Assembly: GCF_012926615.1 (NCBI RefSeq)
Contig: NZ_JABBNU010000007.1
Location: forward strand, 62,001 to 126,000
DNA length: 64,000 nucleotides
Reading direction: 5' to 3'
From: Marinigracilibium pacificum
Lineage (GTDB): Bacteria; Bacteroidota; Bacteroidia; Cytophagales; Cyclobacteriaceae
The notes beneath the pieces were generated by a model. The model was not told the DNA's origin and made no database searches. It saw only the letters and a program-made list of their open reading frames with translations. Below, one piece after another: positions 43,831 to 53,032 of the stretch. Position numbers and translations under genes: made by a program. The first letter of the stretch is position 1. Every line of letters starts with the position of its first letter.

Positions 43831-46323
43831 ATGGTGAGCCGGAGAATAATCTCAGGGGTATTTCTTTTTTTTGTGTTTGTTTCTCAGGGTTTTAGCTCCG
43901 AAGATTTTACGGGTAATAGCTTGACAGCTAACAGGTTTACCTCATCAGAGCCCATAAATATTGATGGTAAACTTGATGAATCGGTTTGGCAGGATGTAAA
44001 TGAGCAAAATGCCATGAGCTTTTATCAGCGAACTCCCGTTAATGGTAAGCAATCTGATTATAAAACTTCAGTAAAAATTATATATGACGATTTTGCAATT
44101 TATGTGGCTGCAAAATTATTTGATCCAAACCCTTCCGAAATCCCAGTAGAGGTAGGTGAGCGAGATAATCGAGGTCTTAATTCTGATTATTTTGGTGTCT
44201 TTTTTGATACTTATGCCAAAGGACAAAACGCATTTGGTTTTCAGGTTACATCGGCAAATGTGCAAGCAGATGTTTATTACACTCAGTCTGGTGATGATAC
44301 AAATTGGGATGCTGTTTGGACAAGCGAAATAGTAACAACTGATGATGGCTGGCAGGTTGAAATGAGAATCCCTTATTCTGCCTTAAGATTCCCTGATACT
44401 GAAATTCAGAATTGGAATATCAATTTTATGAGGAGAATTAGAAAGACCAATGAAGAATCTTATTGGAATTTCGTTGACAATTCAGTTTCTGGTTTTGTTA
44501 ATCAATTTGGTGAACTAAAAGGCCTTCGTGATATCAAACCTCCAGTTAGATTACAACTTTATCCATTTTTAGGATACGTAGGTGTATTAGAGTCAAATGG
44601 AACCTATACCAATCAATTATCCTATGGAATGGATTTGAAATATGGTTTATCTGAATCATTTACTTTAGATATGTCGCTTATTCCTGATTTTAGTCAGGTA
44701 CAGTCAGATAATGTTGTTCTGAATTTATCTCCTTTCGAAGTTAAGTATGCTGAAAACAGACCATTTTTTACCGAGGGAATTGAATTATTTGATAAAAATG
44801 GATTGTTTTATTCAAGAAGAATAGGGCAGGCTTCCGGAGAAATAGCTGGAAGTTATTCTGAGGAGGATAGTATCTCTAATTACCCAGGAGATCCTGCTTT
44901 AATAAACTCATTAAAAGTATCCGGAAGAACAAAAGGTGGTTTAGGTATTGGCTTTTTGAATGCTGTGACTAATAAAACAGAAATGACAGTGACTGATCTG
45001 GAAACAGGAGAGTCAAAATCTGTTACTGTTGATCCATTTACAAACTTCAATGTGATGGTCATTGATCAGAATCTTAAGAATAATTCAAATATTAGTTTTA
45101 TCAATACCAGCGTACTTAGGGGAGAAGGTGGTAGCGATGCAAATGTTACCGGTACTGAACTCAGGTTGCGAGACAAGAGTAATCGTTATGAAGTTTATGG
45201 TTTTGGAGCTTTGAGTAATGTTTGGGGAAAAAGTGAAAACGGTGAAAGAGATTTAAGTCAGGGATTTGCTTATCGGTTATCATTTAATAAAATTAGTGGT
45301 AATTGGAGATATGGAGCAACCAGACATGTAGAGTCAGATGACTATGATATTAACGATTTAGGGTTTCTTTCAGCACCAAATGATTTCAATCATAGTGCGT
45401 TCCTTGGTTATGAAAAATTCGAGAATTTTGGGGTATTTAATAGAGCTGAAGCTTATGTTTCTGCATCTTATAATATGCTATATGACCCAAGAGTATTTAC
45501 AAGAGCCTCAATAAATACTTCATTATGGGCTCAAACCAAAGGGTTCTGGAGTTTTGGATGGAATGCTTCCTACAGACCAGTAGATGAAAATGATTATTTT
45601 GAACCAAGAGTAGAGGGTCGATACTTTAATAAGCCTGAAAATTTTAATACAGGAATAAACATTTCTTCTGATGGTCGTAAAAGAGTTAGCTTCTGGATGA
45701 ATGCTGGTATATGGACATTACCTGAAAGAAATCAGTTTGATAATTGGTTTTCAATTTCTCCAAATTTCAGGGTTTCAAATACATTCTCTCTAAATTATGA
45801 TTTTTCAATACTTAAAGTCAGAAATGAATATGGATATGTAGATCAGGAAGAATCTGGGGCTGATGATATTGATGAAATTGATATTTATTTTGGTAAGAGG
45901 GACCGAACTGAAATCACTAATACAATTTTTGCACGGTTTACATTCAGTCCAAAAATGTTTTTCACCCTAAGAGCGAGGCATTATTTATCTACAGCTAATT
46001 ATAAAGATTTTTATGAGCTATCAGAATCAGGGAATATGATGGAGTCTGATTTTGGAGATGTTTCTGATAATGAACAATCAGACTATAATGTAAACTTCAA
46101 CTCTTTGAATGTTGATTTAGTTTATTCTTGGCAATTTGCCCCTGGTAGCTTTCTAACCTTCAGCTGGAAAGATTCAGCAATTGATCGTAGAGACCGAGTA
46201 GAAAAATCGTATAGCCGAAACCTTAATGATATCATGGGTTCCGACCATACGAATAACTTTTCAGTTAAAATAACTTATTTCCTTGATTATCTTGCGATTA
46301 AGAAGATGGTTAATAAATCTTAA
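43831..46323 (+). CDS. DUF5916 outer-membrane protein with N-terminal CBM9-like domain
   Basis: An 830-residue exported protein. A signal peptide (MVSRRIISGVFLFFVFVSQG) precedes a carbohydrate-binding-like (CBM9/DOMON) domain at about 30-215. The domain contains INIDGKLDESVWQD and, later, DGWQVEMRIPYSALRFP. The rest is a DUF5916 region of alternating strands (FSQVQSDNVVLNLSPFEVKY, FFTEGIELF) ending in KITYFLDYLAIKK, probably an outer-membrane barrel. The ligand is unknown. An earlier start at 43789 would put extra residues before the signal peptide. The 3' end overlaps the convergent nitroreductase-family gene by 14 bases. Confidence 0.85.
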   Translation: MVSRRIISGVFLFFVFVSQGFSSEDFTGNSLTANRFTSSEPINIDGKLDESVWQDVNEQNAMSFYQRTPVNGKQSDYKTSVKIIYDDFAIYVAAKLFDPNPSEIPVEVGERDNRGLNSDYFGVFFDTYAKGQNAFGFQVTSANVQADVYYTQSGDDTNWDAVWTSEIVTTDDGWQVEMRIPYSALRFPDTEIQNWNINFMRRIRKTNEESYWNFVDNSVSGFVNQFGELKGLRDIKPPVRLQLYPFLGYVGVLESNGTYTNQLSYGMDLKYGLSESFTLDMSLIPDFSQVQSDNVVLNLSPFEVKYAENRPFFTEGIELFDKNGLFYSRRIGQASGEIAGSYSEEDSISNYPGDPALINSLKVSGRTKGGLGIGFLNAVTNKTEMTVTDLETGESKSVTVDPFTNFNVMVIDQNLKNNSNISFINTSVLRGEGGSDANVTGTELRLRDKSNRYEVYGFGALSNVWGKSENGERDLSQGFAYRLSFNKISGNWRYGATRHVESDDYDINDLGFLSAPNDFNHSAFLGYEKFENFGVFNRAEAYVSASYNMLYDPRVFTRASINTSLWAQTKGFWSFGWNASYRPVDENDYFEPRVEGRYFNKPENFNTGINISSDGRKRVSFWMNAGIWTLPERNQFDNWFSISPNFRVSNTFSLNYDFSILKVRNEYGYVDQEESGADDIDEIDIYFGKRDRTEITNTIFARFTFSPKMFFTLRARHYLSTANYKDFYELSESGNMMESDFGDVSDNEQSDYNVNFNSLNVDLVYSWQFAPGSFLTFSWKDSAIDRRDRVEKSYSRNLNDIMGSDHTNNFSVKITYFLDYLAIKKMVNKS

Positions 46324-46999
46324 TATATTCTTCTGTAGACTTTTTAGTTATTTTTGGCACATAAGTCTTATCTGCAGGATACCCTATCGGTAATAATAGA
46401 AAAGCTCTTTCATTATCTGGCCTGTCAAGAATTTTTTGAAGAAAATTCATAGGGCTTGGTGTATGTGTAAGTGTTACTAATCCAGCATTATGAATTGCTG
46501 AGATTAACATACCACAAGCAAGACCAACTGATTCATTTACATAATAATTATTGTGTTTCTCACCGTTTTCAATTTCATAGACCCTCTTGAATACAATTAT
46601 TAAGTAGGGAGCAGTTTCCAGAAAAGGCTTGTTTGGATCTGTTCCAAGTGGCTCCAGATCTTTAAGCCAGCGTTCGCTCATTCGTGATTCATAACTTAGC
46701 TTTTCCTCTTTTTCCGCAGCATCTCTAATCTGTTTTTTGATTTTCGGATCCTTAATTACACAAAAAGTCCACGGTTGTTTATTTGCTCCACTAGGTGCAG
46801 ATGAAGCTGTTTTAAGAATATTTTCAACCACCTCGTATGGAATAGGTTTGTCAGAATATTCCCTTACAGATCTTCTGGATTCGGATTGTTCTAAAAGAAT
46901 TCTAGATCTTTCGATCATTTCTTCTTCAGTGAGGGTTTCTTGAAAGTATCGTAAATGTGGGTAACCATTTAAATCGATAACATCATTTGGGTCAATCAT
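46310..46999 (-). CDS. Iodotyrosine-deiodinase-like flavoprotein (nitroreductase family)
   Basis: A 229-residue FMN protein. The FMN-binding start RRSVREYSDKPIPYEVVE (about 39-56) and SAPSGANKQPWTFCVI (about 67-82) are typical of the nitroreductase fold. More specifically, it carries the Glu-x3-Tyr-x20-Lys pattern that binds the substrate in iodotyrosine deiodinase. Here the pattern is in EKLSYESRMSERWLKDL, with Lys in DPNKPF. The segments TAPYLIIVFK, NAGLVTLTHTP and LLLPIGYPADKTYVP also match that family as I know it. Reductive removal of halogen from tyrosine is therefore likely, but other nitroreductase activities are not excluded. The gene stands alone. Confidence 0.82.
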   Translation of the reverse strand: MIDPNDVIDLNGYPHLRYFQETLTEEEMIERSRILLEQSESRRSVREYSDKPIPYEVVENILKTASSAPSGANKQPWTFCVIKDPKIKKQIRDAAEKEEKLSYESRMSERWLKDLEPLGTDPNKPFLETAPYLIIVFKRVYEIENGEKHNNYYVNESVGLACGMLISAIHNAGLVTLTHTPSPMNFLQKILDRPDNERAFLLLPIGYPADKTYVPKITKKSTEEYIKIY

Positions 47000-47075
47000 G
47001 ATTTTTATTGTTTATGAGTATTGAGAAAATAATAAATGTAAGTAATTCTTCTTTATATTTTTGTCTTCCGGAAGC

Positions 47076-47083
47076 TATCTTTG
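47076..47083 (+). promoter_or_regulatory. -7 promoter element of the TPR lipoprotein gene
   Basis: TATCTTTG matches TAnnTTTG, 13 bases before the ATG at 47097. A second match, TATTTTTG, lies at 47056-47063. Confidence 0.5.
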
Positions 47084-47096
47084 AAAAAAAATAGAT

Positions 47097-48026
47097 ATGA
47101 TCAAACTTTTTAAATATATTTCTTGTGTTGTATGTCTGGTATCTTGTTCTACTAGTGATGAAAATACAGAGAAATTTTCGGAAGCGAACTCTTTATTAAA
47201 GACTGGTGACTATTCCGAATCTATCAGAATTTATAAGGAATTAATTAACGATTCGATAATTGATAAAAGGATATACAATAATATTGGTGTAGCCTATTTG
47301 AAATCCGGAAAGAATGATTCAGCATCAGTTTGGTTCCAAAATGCAATTTCCCTGGATGAAAATTATTATGATGCTAAGTTAAACTACCTTCAAGCTATGC
47401 TGGCTAAGGCAGAATTTAAAGATGCTGTTAATTTATCATCTCAAATGATGGTCAATTATCCTGATTCTACAGTATTACATTTGATATCGGGTATTGCCTT
47501 GATGCAGTTAAATGAATTTGATCAGGCAACTAACGAGTTTAATGCGGTTATTGATAAACAACCTGAAAACGCCGATGCTAATCTAAACCTGGGTACGATA
47601 ATGTTGTATCAGGGAGATAGAGAAGGAGCAAGAGAAAAGGCTTTATTTGTTATTAGCCAAAATGCTTCAAGACATGAAGCATTTAATTTATTAGGGATGG
47701 TTTTATTGTCATATAATCAAAATGAAGAGGCAATAGATGCTTTTGATAATGCATTATCAATAAAGCAAAATGCTAATTACTTTAATAATAAAGCTCAAGC
47801 ACTTCTTGCTCTAAACCAATTAGAAAAGGCAGTTGAAATGCTTGAGAAAAGTAAGGAGCTTAATTCGGATAATTATTATTTATGGCGAAATTATGCCTGG
47901 CATTCAGCAATAACTAACTCCGATTCGGTAGAATATTATTTGCAAAAAGCTAAAAAAGCAAATTCCTCAGAATATGTAGATGTTCAGTCGGATAGTATTT
48001 TTGACAGGTTAAGTTCTACTCAATAA
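47097..48026 (+). CDS. TPR-repeat lipoprotein
   Basis: A 309-residue lipoprotein: signal peptide MIKLFKYISCVVC with the lipobox LVSC at about residues 14-17. At least six TPR units fill the rest (for example RIYNNIGVAYLKSGKNDSAS, NADANLNLGTIMLYQGDRE, ANYFNNKAQALLALNQLEKA). It is probably periplasmic, attached to a membrane, and acts through protein contacts. The 3' end overlaps the convergent XRE-regulator gene by 18 bases. No partner is evident. Confidence 0.84.
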   Translation: MIKLFKYISCVVCLVSCSTSDENTEKFSEANSLLKTGDYSESIRIYKELINDSIIDKRIYNNIGVAYLKSGKNDSASVWFQNAISLDENYYDAKLNYLQAMLAKAEFKDAVNLSSQMMVNYPDSTVLHLISGIALMQLNEFDQATNEFNAVIDKQPENADANLNLGTIMLYQGDREGAREKALFVISQNASRHEAFNLLGMVLLSYNQNEEAIDAFDNALSIKQNANYFNNKAQALLALNQLEKAVEMLEKSKELNSDNYYLWRNYAWHSAITNSDSVEYYLQKAKKANSSEYVDVQSDSIFDRLSSTQ

Positions 48027-49508
48027 GCTTTCAATTGCCGATTTCATTTGTTTGATTTTCTGGTTTTTGTTTAAAATCGAAGGACTAGCTGCTCTTTCAT
48101 TGCAATCAACAGCAGAGCATCTTTCACAAGTTTCGCTTACCATTCTGGTAGCAATATTTTCATCATCGCAAAACTTTATGGTTTTTCTTAGTTTGCTATT
48201 GATAAGAATGCCTATTGATATACTATAGTTAATGCTATTATTTCCAGTTCGTGGCATTGCTACACTAAAAAGTAGATATTCATTATCCCCATTTATGTAT
48301 CTGGATTTTTGGGCTCGTAAAATAGGGGATACATACTCTTTTGTTGATTTTAATTGTTCAAGTTCATCCATTATAGTCAAGCTGAGCCATCTTCTGCAAT
48401 AATGTTCATTTAGAGCTGTTGCATGTGGATTGTGAAGTCCAGCCAAGTGCATTTCTTTTGTCAGGCTTATATCTTTGCTTACTTCATTTCTGCTAAATCT
48501 CAAGAAAAATAATTGTTTGAGTCCAAAATGCTTTGGTAAAATATTTGTCATCCTGTGAAAGAAAACTTCAGGAGTACAATGATATTTGCTTATGATATTT
48601 GAAAATCTATCTGAAGAATAATCATCATGGGAGAACAGGTTTTTCAGGTCGTCAATAATCATTTTTTCCCTGATTAACAGAGCCCCCGCAAAATATCCCG
48701 CTTTAAAATTATTAACTACTTTTTCGAAACTATCTACCTCAATTAATGATGCTGCATATTCCCTCACTTTTAAATCAAGAAACTTGTATCCTATTTCTTT
48801 AGCCAGAATAAAAGCTTTCTGTTCTGTTGTTAATGACTTATTCAATAACAATAAAGGTTGTTTCCCCGGGATTAAAAGTGATCTCAGATCGCGTAATGCA
48901 TTATGCGTATTTTGTAAAGTATATGATATTTTATAATTAAATTCTTCCTCAAGTATTTTCTCAAGATGCTTGTGTTCAAGTATTTCTTCCTTGGAGATAT
49001 GATACTTTGTATAAAATTGATCTGCTGCTTTTTCAATTTCACCAAAATAATTTTCATTCATTTCCTGAAAGGTTCTTAATACGGAGTAATAGAAGTTTTC
49101 TACGCTCATATCGTAATTTCTTCCGATTTCAATCAATGTAGAAATAAAGGCATTGAACTTCGTTGGAGTCGTCATTAACATATTAATTAACTCGATTGGT
49201 TCGATCCCGAATATTTCAAGCGGAAGTTCATTTAAAATATTTGAGCGAATTAGATCTGCAATTGGAGATAATTTTCTCCCTAATTGTAGCGAAACCAGCC
49301 AGTCATAAGTTACATCAAACTCTTCAGCGAGTGCAGCTATTTTATCAGCTTTTGGGTACTTCTTTCCTTTCTCTATTTCATTAAGATATGATACCGAAAT
49401 CCCTGTTTTTTTTGATAAATCAGATAAACTGAGGTTGTTGTCTGTTCTCAACTCTCTGAGTTTTAGACCGAATATAAGCCTGATGTTTTGTTCATTAATC
49501 TCGTGCAT
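48009..49508 (-). CDS. XRE-family regulator of the short-chain fatty-acid (RamB/ScfR) type
   Basis: A 499-residue transcription regulator. An XRE helix-turn-helix lies at about 10-65 (LRTDNNLSLSDLSKKTGISV, then YLNEIEKGKKYPKADKIAAL). A middle region resembles the ImmA/IrrE fold but lacks the HExxH metal site (FILAKEIGYKFL). A Cys-rich C-terminal motif reads CERCSAVDCNERAA (about 467-480). Relatives control acetate, propionate and glyoxylate-shunt genes in response to acyl-CoA. It is transcribed divergently from aceB-aceA with 125 bases between, which contain five similar sites. Control of the shunt and of its own gene is therefore strongly suggested. Confidence 0.88.
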   Translation of the reverse strand: MHEINEQNIRLIFGLKLRELRTDNNLSLSDLSKKTGISVSYLNEIEKGKKYPKADKIAALAEEFDVTYDWLVSLQLGRKLSPIADLIRSNILNELPLEIFGIEPIELINMLMTTPTKFNAFISTLIEIGRNYDMSVENFYYSVLRTFQEMNENYFGEIEKAADQFYTKYHISKEEILEHKHLEKILEEEFNYKISYTLQNTHNALRDLRSLLIPGKQPLLLLNKSLTTEQKAFILAKEIGYKFLDLKVREYAASLIEVDSFEKVVNNFKAGYFAGALLIREKMIIDDLKNLFSHDDYSSDRFSNIISKYHCTPEVFFHRMTNILPKHFGLKQLFFLRFSRNEVSKDISLTKEMHLAGLHNPHATALNEHYCRRWLSLTIMDELEQLKSTKEYVSPILRAQKSRYINGDNEYLLFSVAMPRTGNNSINYSISIGILINSKLRKTIKFCDDENIATRMVSETCERCSAVDCNERAASPSILNKNQKIKQMKSAIESLLSRT

Positions 49509-49518
49509 GATCTTTCAA

Positions 49519-49591
49519 TTTTCGCATAATATACTAAAATAGCGTAAATATATCAATAGCGAAAATTCGCTTTTTATTTATTGTTCGCCAT
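49519..49591. promoter_or_regulatory. Cluster of five similar decamers, candidate operator array
   Basis: Five copies of a TTTTCGCTAT-like decamer: TTTTCGCATA (49519-49528, +), TTTACGCTAT (49539-49548, -), TTTTCGCTAT (49556-49565, -), AATTCGCTTT (49564-49573, +) and TGTTCGCCAT (49582-49591, +). Copies 3 and 4 abut as an inverted repeat (AGCGAA-AA-TTCGCT). The last copies overlap the -33 and spacer region of the aceB promoter, which favours repression. Confidence 0.65.
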
Positions 49592-49593
49592 TA

Positions 49594-49601
49594 TACATTT
49601 G
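49594..49601 (+). promoter_or_regulatory. -7 promoter element of aceB-aceA
   Basis: TACATTTG matches TAnnTTTG and lies 32 bases before the aceB ATG, immediately after the last decamer of the operator cluster. Confidence 0.7.
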
Positions 49602-49633
49602 TAACCGTAGATCAAACAAAAACCGAAAAGATT

Positions 49634-51244
49634 ATGATTGACCAACTTGAAAAGATCGAAGGTTTGCAAATTATAGCTCCGAGTTTATCAAAACCTGCTG
49701 AGCTGCTAACTGAAGAAGCACTTGAGTTTATTGCAGCCTTACATAGGAAGTTCAATAACAGAAGAAAACAACTGTTAGAAGATCGTCTGGAGGTCCAGCG
49801 GTCGATTGATAATGGTTCTGTCTTTACCTATTTAAAAGAAACTGAGAATATCAGAAACTCTGAATGGAAGGTAAATCCAATTCCTGAAGATTTACAGGAT
49901 CGAAGAACTGAAATCACCGGACCCGTAGATCGCAAGATGGTAATCAATGCTCTTAATAGTGGAGCAAAAGTTTTTATGGCAGATTTTGAAGATGCCAACT
50001 CACCAACCTGGGATAATTGCTTGAATGGTCAACTGAATCTGTTTGATGCAATTAGAAAACAAATAGATTTCAATGCTCCAAATGGAAAGGAATATAAACT
50101 CAATGACAAGGTTGCTGTATTGAAAGTCAGACCTAGAGGATGGCATTTAAATGAAAAGCATGTCAAAATTGATGGAGAAGAAGTTTCTGCTTCATTATTT
50201 GACTTCGGTTTGTATTTCTTTCACAATGCTAAAGAGTTATTAGCAAGAGGAAGTGGTCCATACTTCTATCTGCCAAAGCTTGAAAGTCACCTTGAAGCAA
50301 AACTTTGGAATGATGTCTTTGTAATGGCTCAAAATTATCTTGATATACCTCAGGGAACCATTAAAGTAACTGTTTTGATAGAAACTATCTCTGCAGCATT
50401 TGAAATGGAAGAGATAATATATGTTTTGAAGGAGCATATGGCTGGATTGAATGCAGGAAGATGGGATTACATATTCAGCATTATCAAAAAATTCAAAACA
50501 AACCCTGACTTTATAATGCCTGACAGGGGACAGGTTACTATGACCACTCCATTTATGTCAGCATATGCTGAACAGCTAGTGAAAGCTTGTCATAAGCGAG
50601 GAGCACATGCAATAGGAGGGATGTCTGCCTTTATTCCAGCGAAAAATGAAGAAGTCAATAAGCAGGCATTTAAGAAAGTAAAACAGGATAAGAAACGTGA
50701 AGCTTCAATCGGATATGACGGCACCTGGGTAGCACACCCACTTTTGGTTGAGGTTGCAATGGAAGAATTCAATAAAAAGCTGACTGACGGAAAAGTAAAT
50801 CAGAAGGATGATTTGAGAGAATCAGTTGAATTTAACTCTGAAAAGCTTTTACAGATAGAAGTTGATGGAGGGAAAATTACTGAGGCAGGATTCAGAAATA
50901 ATATAAATGTAGCAATCCTTTATATCGAGAGCTGGCTATCCGGAACTGGTGCTGCTGCACTATACAATTTGATGGAGGATGCTGCAACAGCAGAAATTAG
51001 CCGTGCTCAGATCTGGCAGTGGCTTCATTCAGGTAACCTTCAGTTTTCAAATGGTAATCCAATTGATTTTCAGATATATGAGCATTTCCTGGCAGAGGAA
51101 AAAGTCATTATCGAAAAGATGTTAGGACCTGAAAGAGTTGAGACAGGAAACCTTAACAAGGCAATCAGAATTTTTGATAAGCTAATCAAAACTACTGAGT
51201 TCTTACCTTTTCTAACCCTATTAGCATACGAACATTTAGATTAA
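49634..51244 (+). CDS. aceB: Malate synthase A (glyoxylate shunt)
   Basis: Condenses glyoxylate with acetyl-CoA to malate. Landmarks: [34 protein letters not shown] (about 118-131), [13 protein letters not shown] (catalytic Arg region, about 160-172), [15 protein letters not shown] (about 245-259), and [12 protein letters not shown] near residue 360. The 536 residues are typical of the A type, rather than the longer G type. aceA follows after 23 bases, and a divergent short-chain fatty-acid-type regulator with an operator-like array lies upstream. The shunt lets the cell grow on acetate or fatty acids. Confidence 0.97.
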   Translation: MIDQLEKIEGLQIIAPSLSKPAELLTEEALEFIAALHRKFNNRRKQLLEDRLEVQRSIDNGSVFTYLKETENIRNSEWKVNPIPEDLQDRRTEITGPVDRKMVINALNSGAKVFMADFEDANSPTWDNCLNGQLNLFDAIRKQIDFNAPNGKEYKLNDKVAVLKVRPRGWHLNEKHVKIDGEEVSASLFDFGLYFFHNAKELLARGSGPYFYLPKLESHLEAKLWNDVFVMAQNYLDIPQGTIKVTVLIETISAAFEMEEIIYVLKEHMAGLNAGRWDYIFSIIKKFKTNPDFIMPDRGQVTMTTPFMSAYAEQLVKACHKRGAHAIGGMSAFIPAKNEEVNKQAFKKVKQDKKREASIGYDGTWVAHPLLVEVAMEEFNKKLTDGKVNQKDDLRESVEFNSEKLLQIEVDGGKITEAGFRNNINVAILYIESWLSGTGAAALYNLMEDAATAEISRAQIWQWLHSGNLQFSNGNPIDFQIYEHFLAEEKVIIEKMLGPERVETGNLNKAIRIFDKLIKTTEFLPFLTLLAYEHLD

Positions 51245-51267
51245 TAATAACCAAAACAAAAATACTC

Positions 51268-52551
51268 ATGAATAAGCAAGAAAGAATATTAGCGTTAAAA
51301 GAAGAATGGAAAAATAACCCTCGTTGGAATGGTATATTAAGACCATATACAGCAGAGGAAGTTATTAAACTACGCGGAAATTTCAATATAGAATATACAA
51401 TTGCAAAGCAAGGAGCTGAAAAACTGTGGAGAAAACTTAATTCAGAAGAATTTGTAGCAGGACTGGGAGCATTAACTGGAAACCAGGCAGTACAAGAAGT
51501 AGAAGCAGGATTAAATGCCATATACCTAAGTGGATGGCAGGTAGCTGCTGATGCTAACCTTGCTGGTGAAATGTATCCTGATCAGTCATTATATCCTGCG
51601 AATTCAGTGCCAATGGTTGTAAAAAGAATCAACAATGCATTGCAAAGAGCTGACCAGATTCAAAGCGTAAGTGGTACTGGTGATACTGATTATATGGTGC
51701 CAATTGTTGCTGATGCAGAAGCAGGGTTTGGGGGAAATCTAAATGCTTACGAATTGATGAAAGGAATGATTGAGGCAGGTGCTTCAGGAGTTCACTTTGA
51801 AGATCAGCTATCTTCAGCCAAAAAATGTGGTCACCTTGGAGGAAAGGTTTTAGTTCCTACTCAGGAGGCAATAAATAAACTAATTGCAGCTAGATTAGCA
51901 GCAGATGTAATGGGAACTCCTACTTTGATTGTAGCCAGAACTGATGCAGATGCGGCAAACCTTATTACTTCTGATATCGATGATAGAGATCATAAATTTA
52001 TAAAGAAAGAAGACGGAAGAACACCTGAAGGATTCTATAATGTAAGAAACGGTGTTGAGCAAGGTATTGACAGAGGTCTTTCATATGCTCCATATGCAGA
52101 CTTATTATGGATGGAAACAAGTAATCCTGATTTGGGTCAGGCGAGAGAGTTTGCTCAGGCAATACATGAAAAGTTCCCAGGTAAATTACTCGCATATAAC
52201 TGTTCGCCATCTTTTAACTGGGCTGCTCATTTAACTGAGTTGGAAATGGAAAACTTCAGAGAAAAACTTGCTGAAATGGGTTATAAATTCCAATTCATAA
52301 CTCTTGCAGGATTCCATGCTCTTAACACTTCAATGTTTGAATTAGCTACGGCATACCGTCAAAAAGGAATGGCAGGATATTCGGCACTACAGGAAAGAGA
52401 ATTTGCTTTGCAATCACAAGGTTTCCGTGCTGTAAAACATCAGGCTTTTGTTGGAACAGGTTATTTTGATGCTGTTCAAAATATAGTAACAAGTGGTCTT
52501 TCTTCTACTAAAGCAATGGAAGGATCTACAGAAACTGCTCAATTTCATTAA
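51268..52551 (+). CDS. aceA: Isocitrate lyase (glyoxylate shunt)
   Basis: Cleaves isocitrate to glyoxylate and succinate. The active-site motif KKCGHLGGK (about 190-198) carries the catalytic Cys. [20 protein letters not shown] (about 144-163) holds the metal-binding Asp residues, and YNCSPSFNW (about 308-316) contributes to substrate binding. The 427 residues are typical of the short bacterial form. It is the second gene of the shunt operon and ends before a terminator. With aconitase at the window's end, three enzymes acting at the citrate/isocitrate node are present. Confidence 0.97.
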   Translation: MNKQERILALKEEWKNNPRWNGILRPYTAEEVIKLRGNFNIEYTIAKQGAEKLWRKLNSEEFVAGLGALTGNQAVQEVEAGLNAIYLSGWQVAADANLAGEMYPDQSLYPANSVPMVVKRINNALQRADQIQSVSGTGDTDYMVPIVADAEAGFGGNLNAYELMKGMIEAGASGVHFEDQLSSAKKCGHLGGKVLVPTQEAINKLIAARLAADVMGTPTLIVARTDADAANLITSDIDDRDHKFIKKEDGRTPEGFYNVRNGVEQGIDRGLSYAPYADLLWMETSNPDLGQAREFAQAIHEKFPGKLLAYNCSPSFNWAAHLTELEMENFREKLAEMGYKFQFITLAGFHALNTSMFELATAYRQKGMAGYSALQEREFALQSQGFRAVKHQAFVGTGYFDAVQNIVTSGLSSTKAMEGSTETAQFH

Positions 52552-52596
52552 TGATTTAATTACCCGGTGACCATGATCACCATCCTTGTTAGTTTC

Positions 52597-52640
52597 GTGT
52601 CACCCATGATGTAATATGGGTGGCACTTTTGTTTATTTTT
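52597..52640 (+). terminator. Terminator of aceB-aceA
   Basis: GTGTCACCCAT and ATGGGTGGCAC pair over eleven positions (one wobble) and are followed by T-rich sequence. A smaller inverted repeat GGTGA..TCACC (52566-52581) lies just upstream. Confidence 0.82.
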
Positions 52641-52642
52641 AA

Positions 52643-52660
52643 TTTGGACTTATTCTAAAC
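52643..52660. promoter_or_regulatory. Candidate operator, first copy (TTTGGA-N5-TCTAAA)
   Basis: TTTGGACTTATTCTAAAC is an imperfect 6-5-6 inverted repeat located just upstream of the -7 element of the 113-residue gene. It agrees with the copy before ferritin at all but three of 18 positions. Confidence 0.55.
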
Positions 52661-52666
52661 AAGGAT

Positions 52667-52674
52667 TACTTTTG
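52667..52674 (+). promoter_or_regulatory. -7 promoter element, apparently leaderless
   Basis: TACTTTTG matches TAnnTTTG and ends 5 bases before the ATG at 52680. The expected start of transcription coincides with the ATG. Confidence 0.55.
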
Positions 52675-52679
52675 TCAAA

Positions 52680-53021
52680 ATGATTAACCAGGAATCTCAT
52701 ATTGTTTATAAAAATTGTCTTGGATCAGTTGCTCAAAATGATCTTGATATGACTTTTGAACTTACCATGCATGGTAAGACAGTGTCATTGACACCTCAAC
52801 AATTTTTGAGATTAAAAAACAAGGTCAAAAGCTTTAATCTTGAGGCAATGTTACTTCAAGAGGGTCATGCTGTTGAGATTTTAATAATTCCTGAGCATGA
52901 TGAGGTATTTGTCCTTACTTGTATTGAAATGGTTCAGATAAGAGACCTTTTCAGTGGATCTATGGTTATGTTGTCATTAAATTCCATTCTTCAAGACGCA
53001 CTTAAACCTGCATTATTCTAA
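52680..53021 (+). CDS. Small protein of unknown function upstream of ferritin
   Basis: A 113-residue predicted cytoplasmic protein that I do not recognise with certainty. Its pattern is a strand (HIVYKNCLGSVAQND), a strand-turn-strand (MTFELTMHGKTVSLTPQQF), a helix (LRLKNKVKSFNLEAML), and a hydrophobic C-terminal part (VMLSLNSILQDALKPALF). It has three Cys, and His residues in HGK, EGHAVEI and PEHDE, which could bind metal. The promoter region holds the same 18-bp inverted repeat as the ferritin gene downstream, so the two are probably co-regulated. Confidence 0.7.
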   Translation: MINQESHIVYKNCLGSVAQNDLDMTFELTMHGKTVSLTPQQFLRLKNKVKSFNLEAMLLQEGHAVEILIIPEHDEVFVLTCIEMVQIRDLFSGSMVMLSLNSILQDALKPALF

Positions 53022-53032
53022 TCCGGTGCTGA

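Noticed and set aside
48009-49508. ImmA/IrrE-type metalloprotease, suggesting a mobile-element regulator
   Set aside because: The HExxH site is missing, and the C-terminal Cys motif and position next to aceB-aceA fit the short-chain fatty-acid regulator family.
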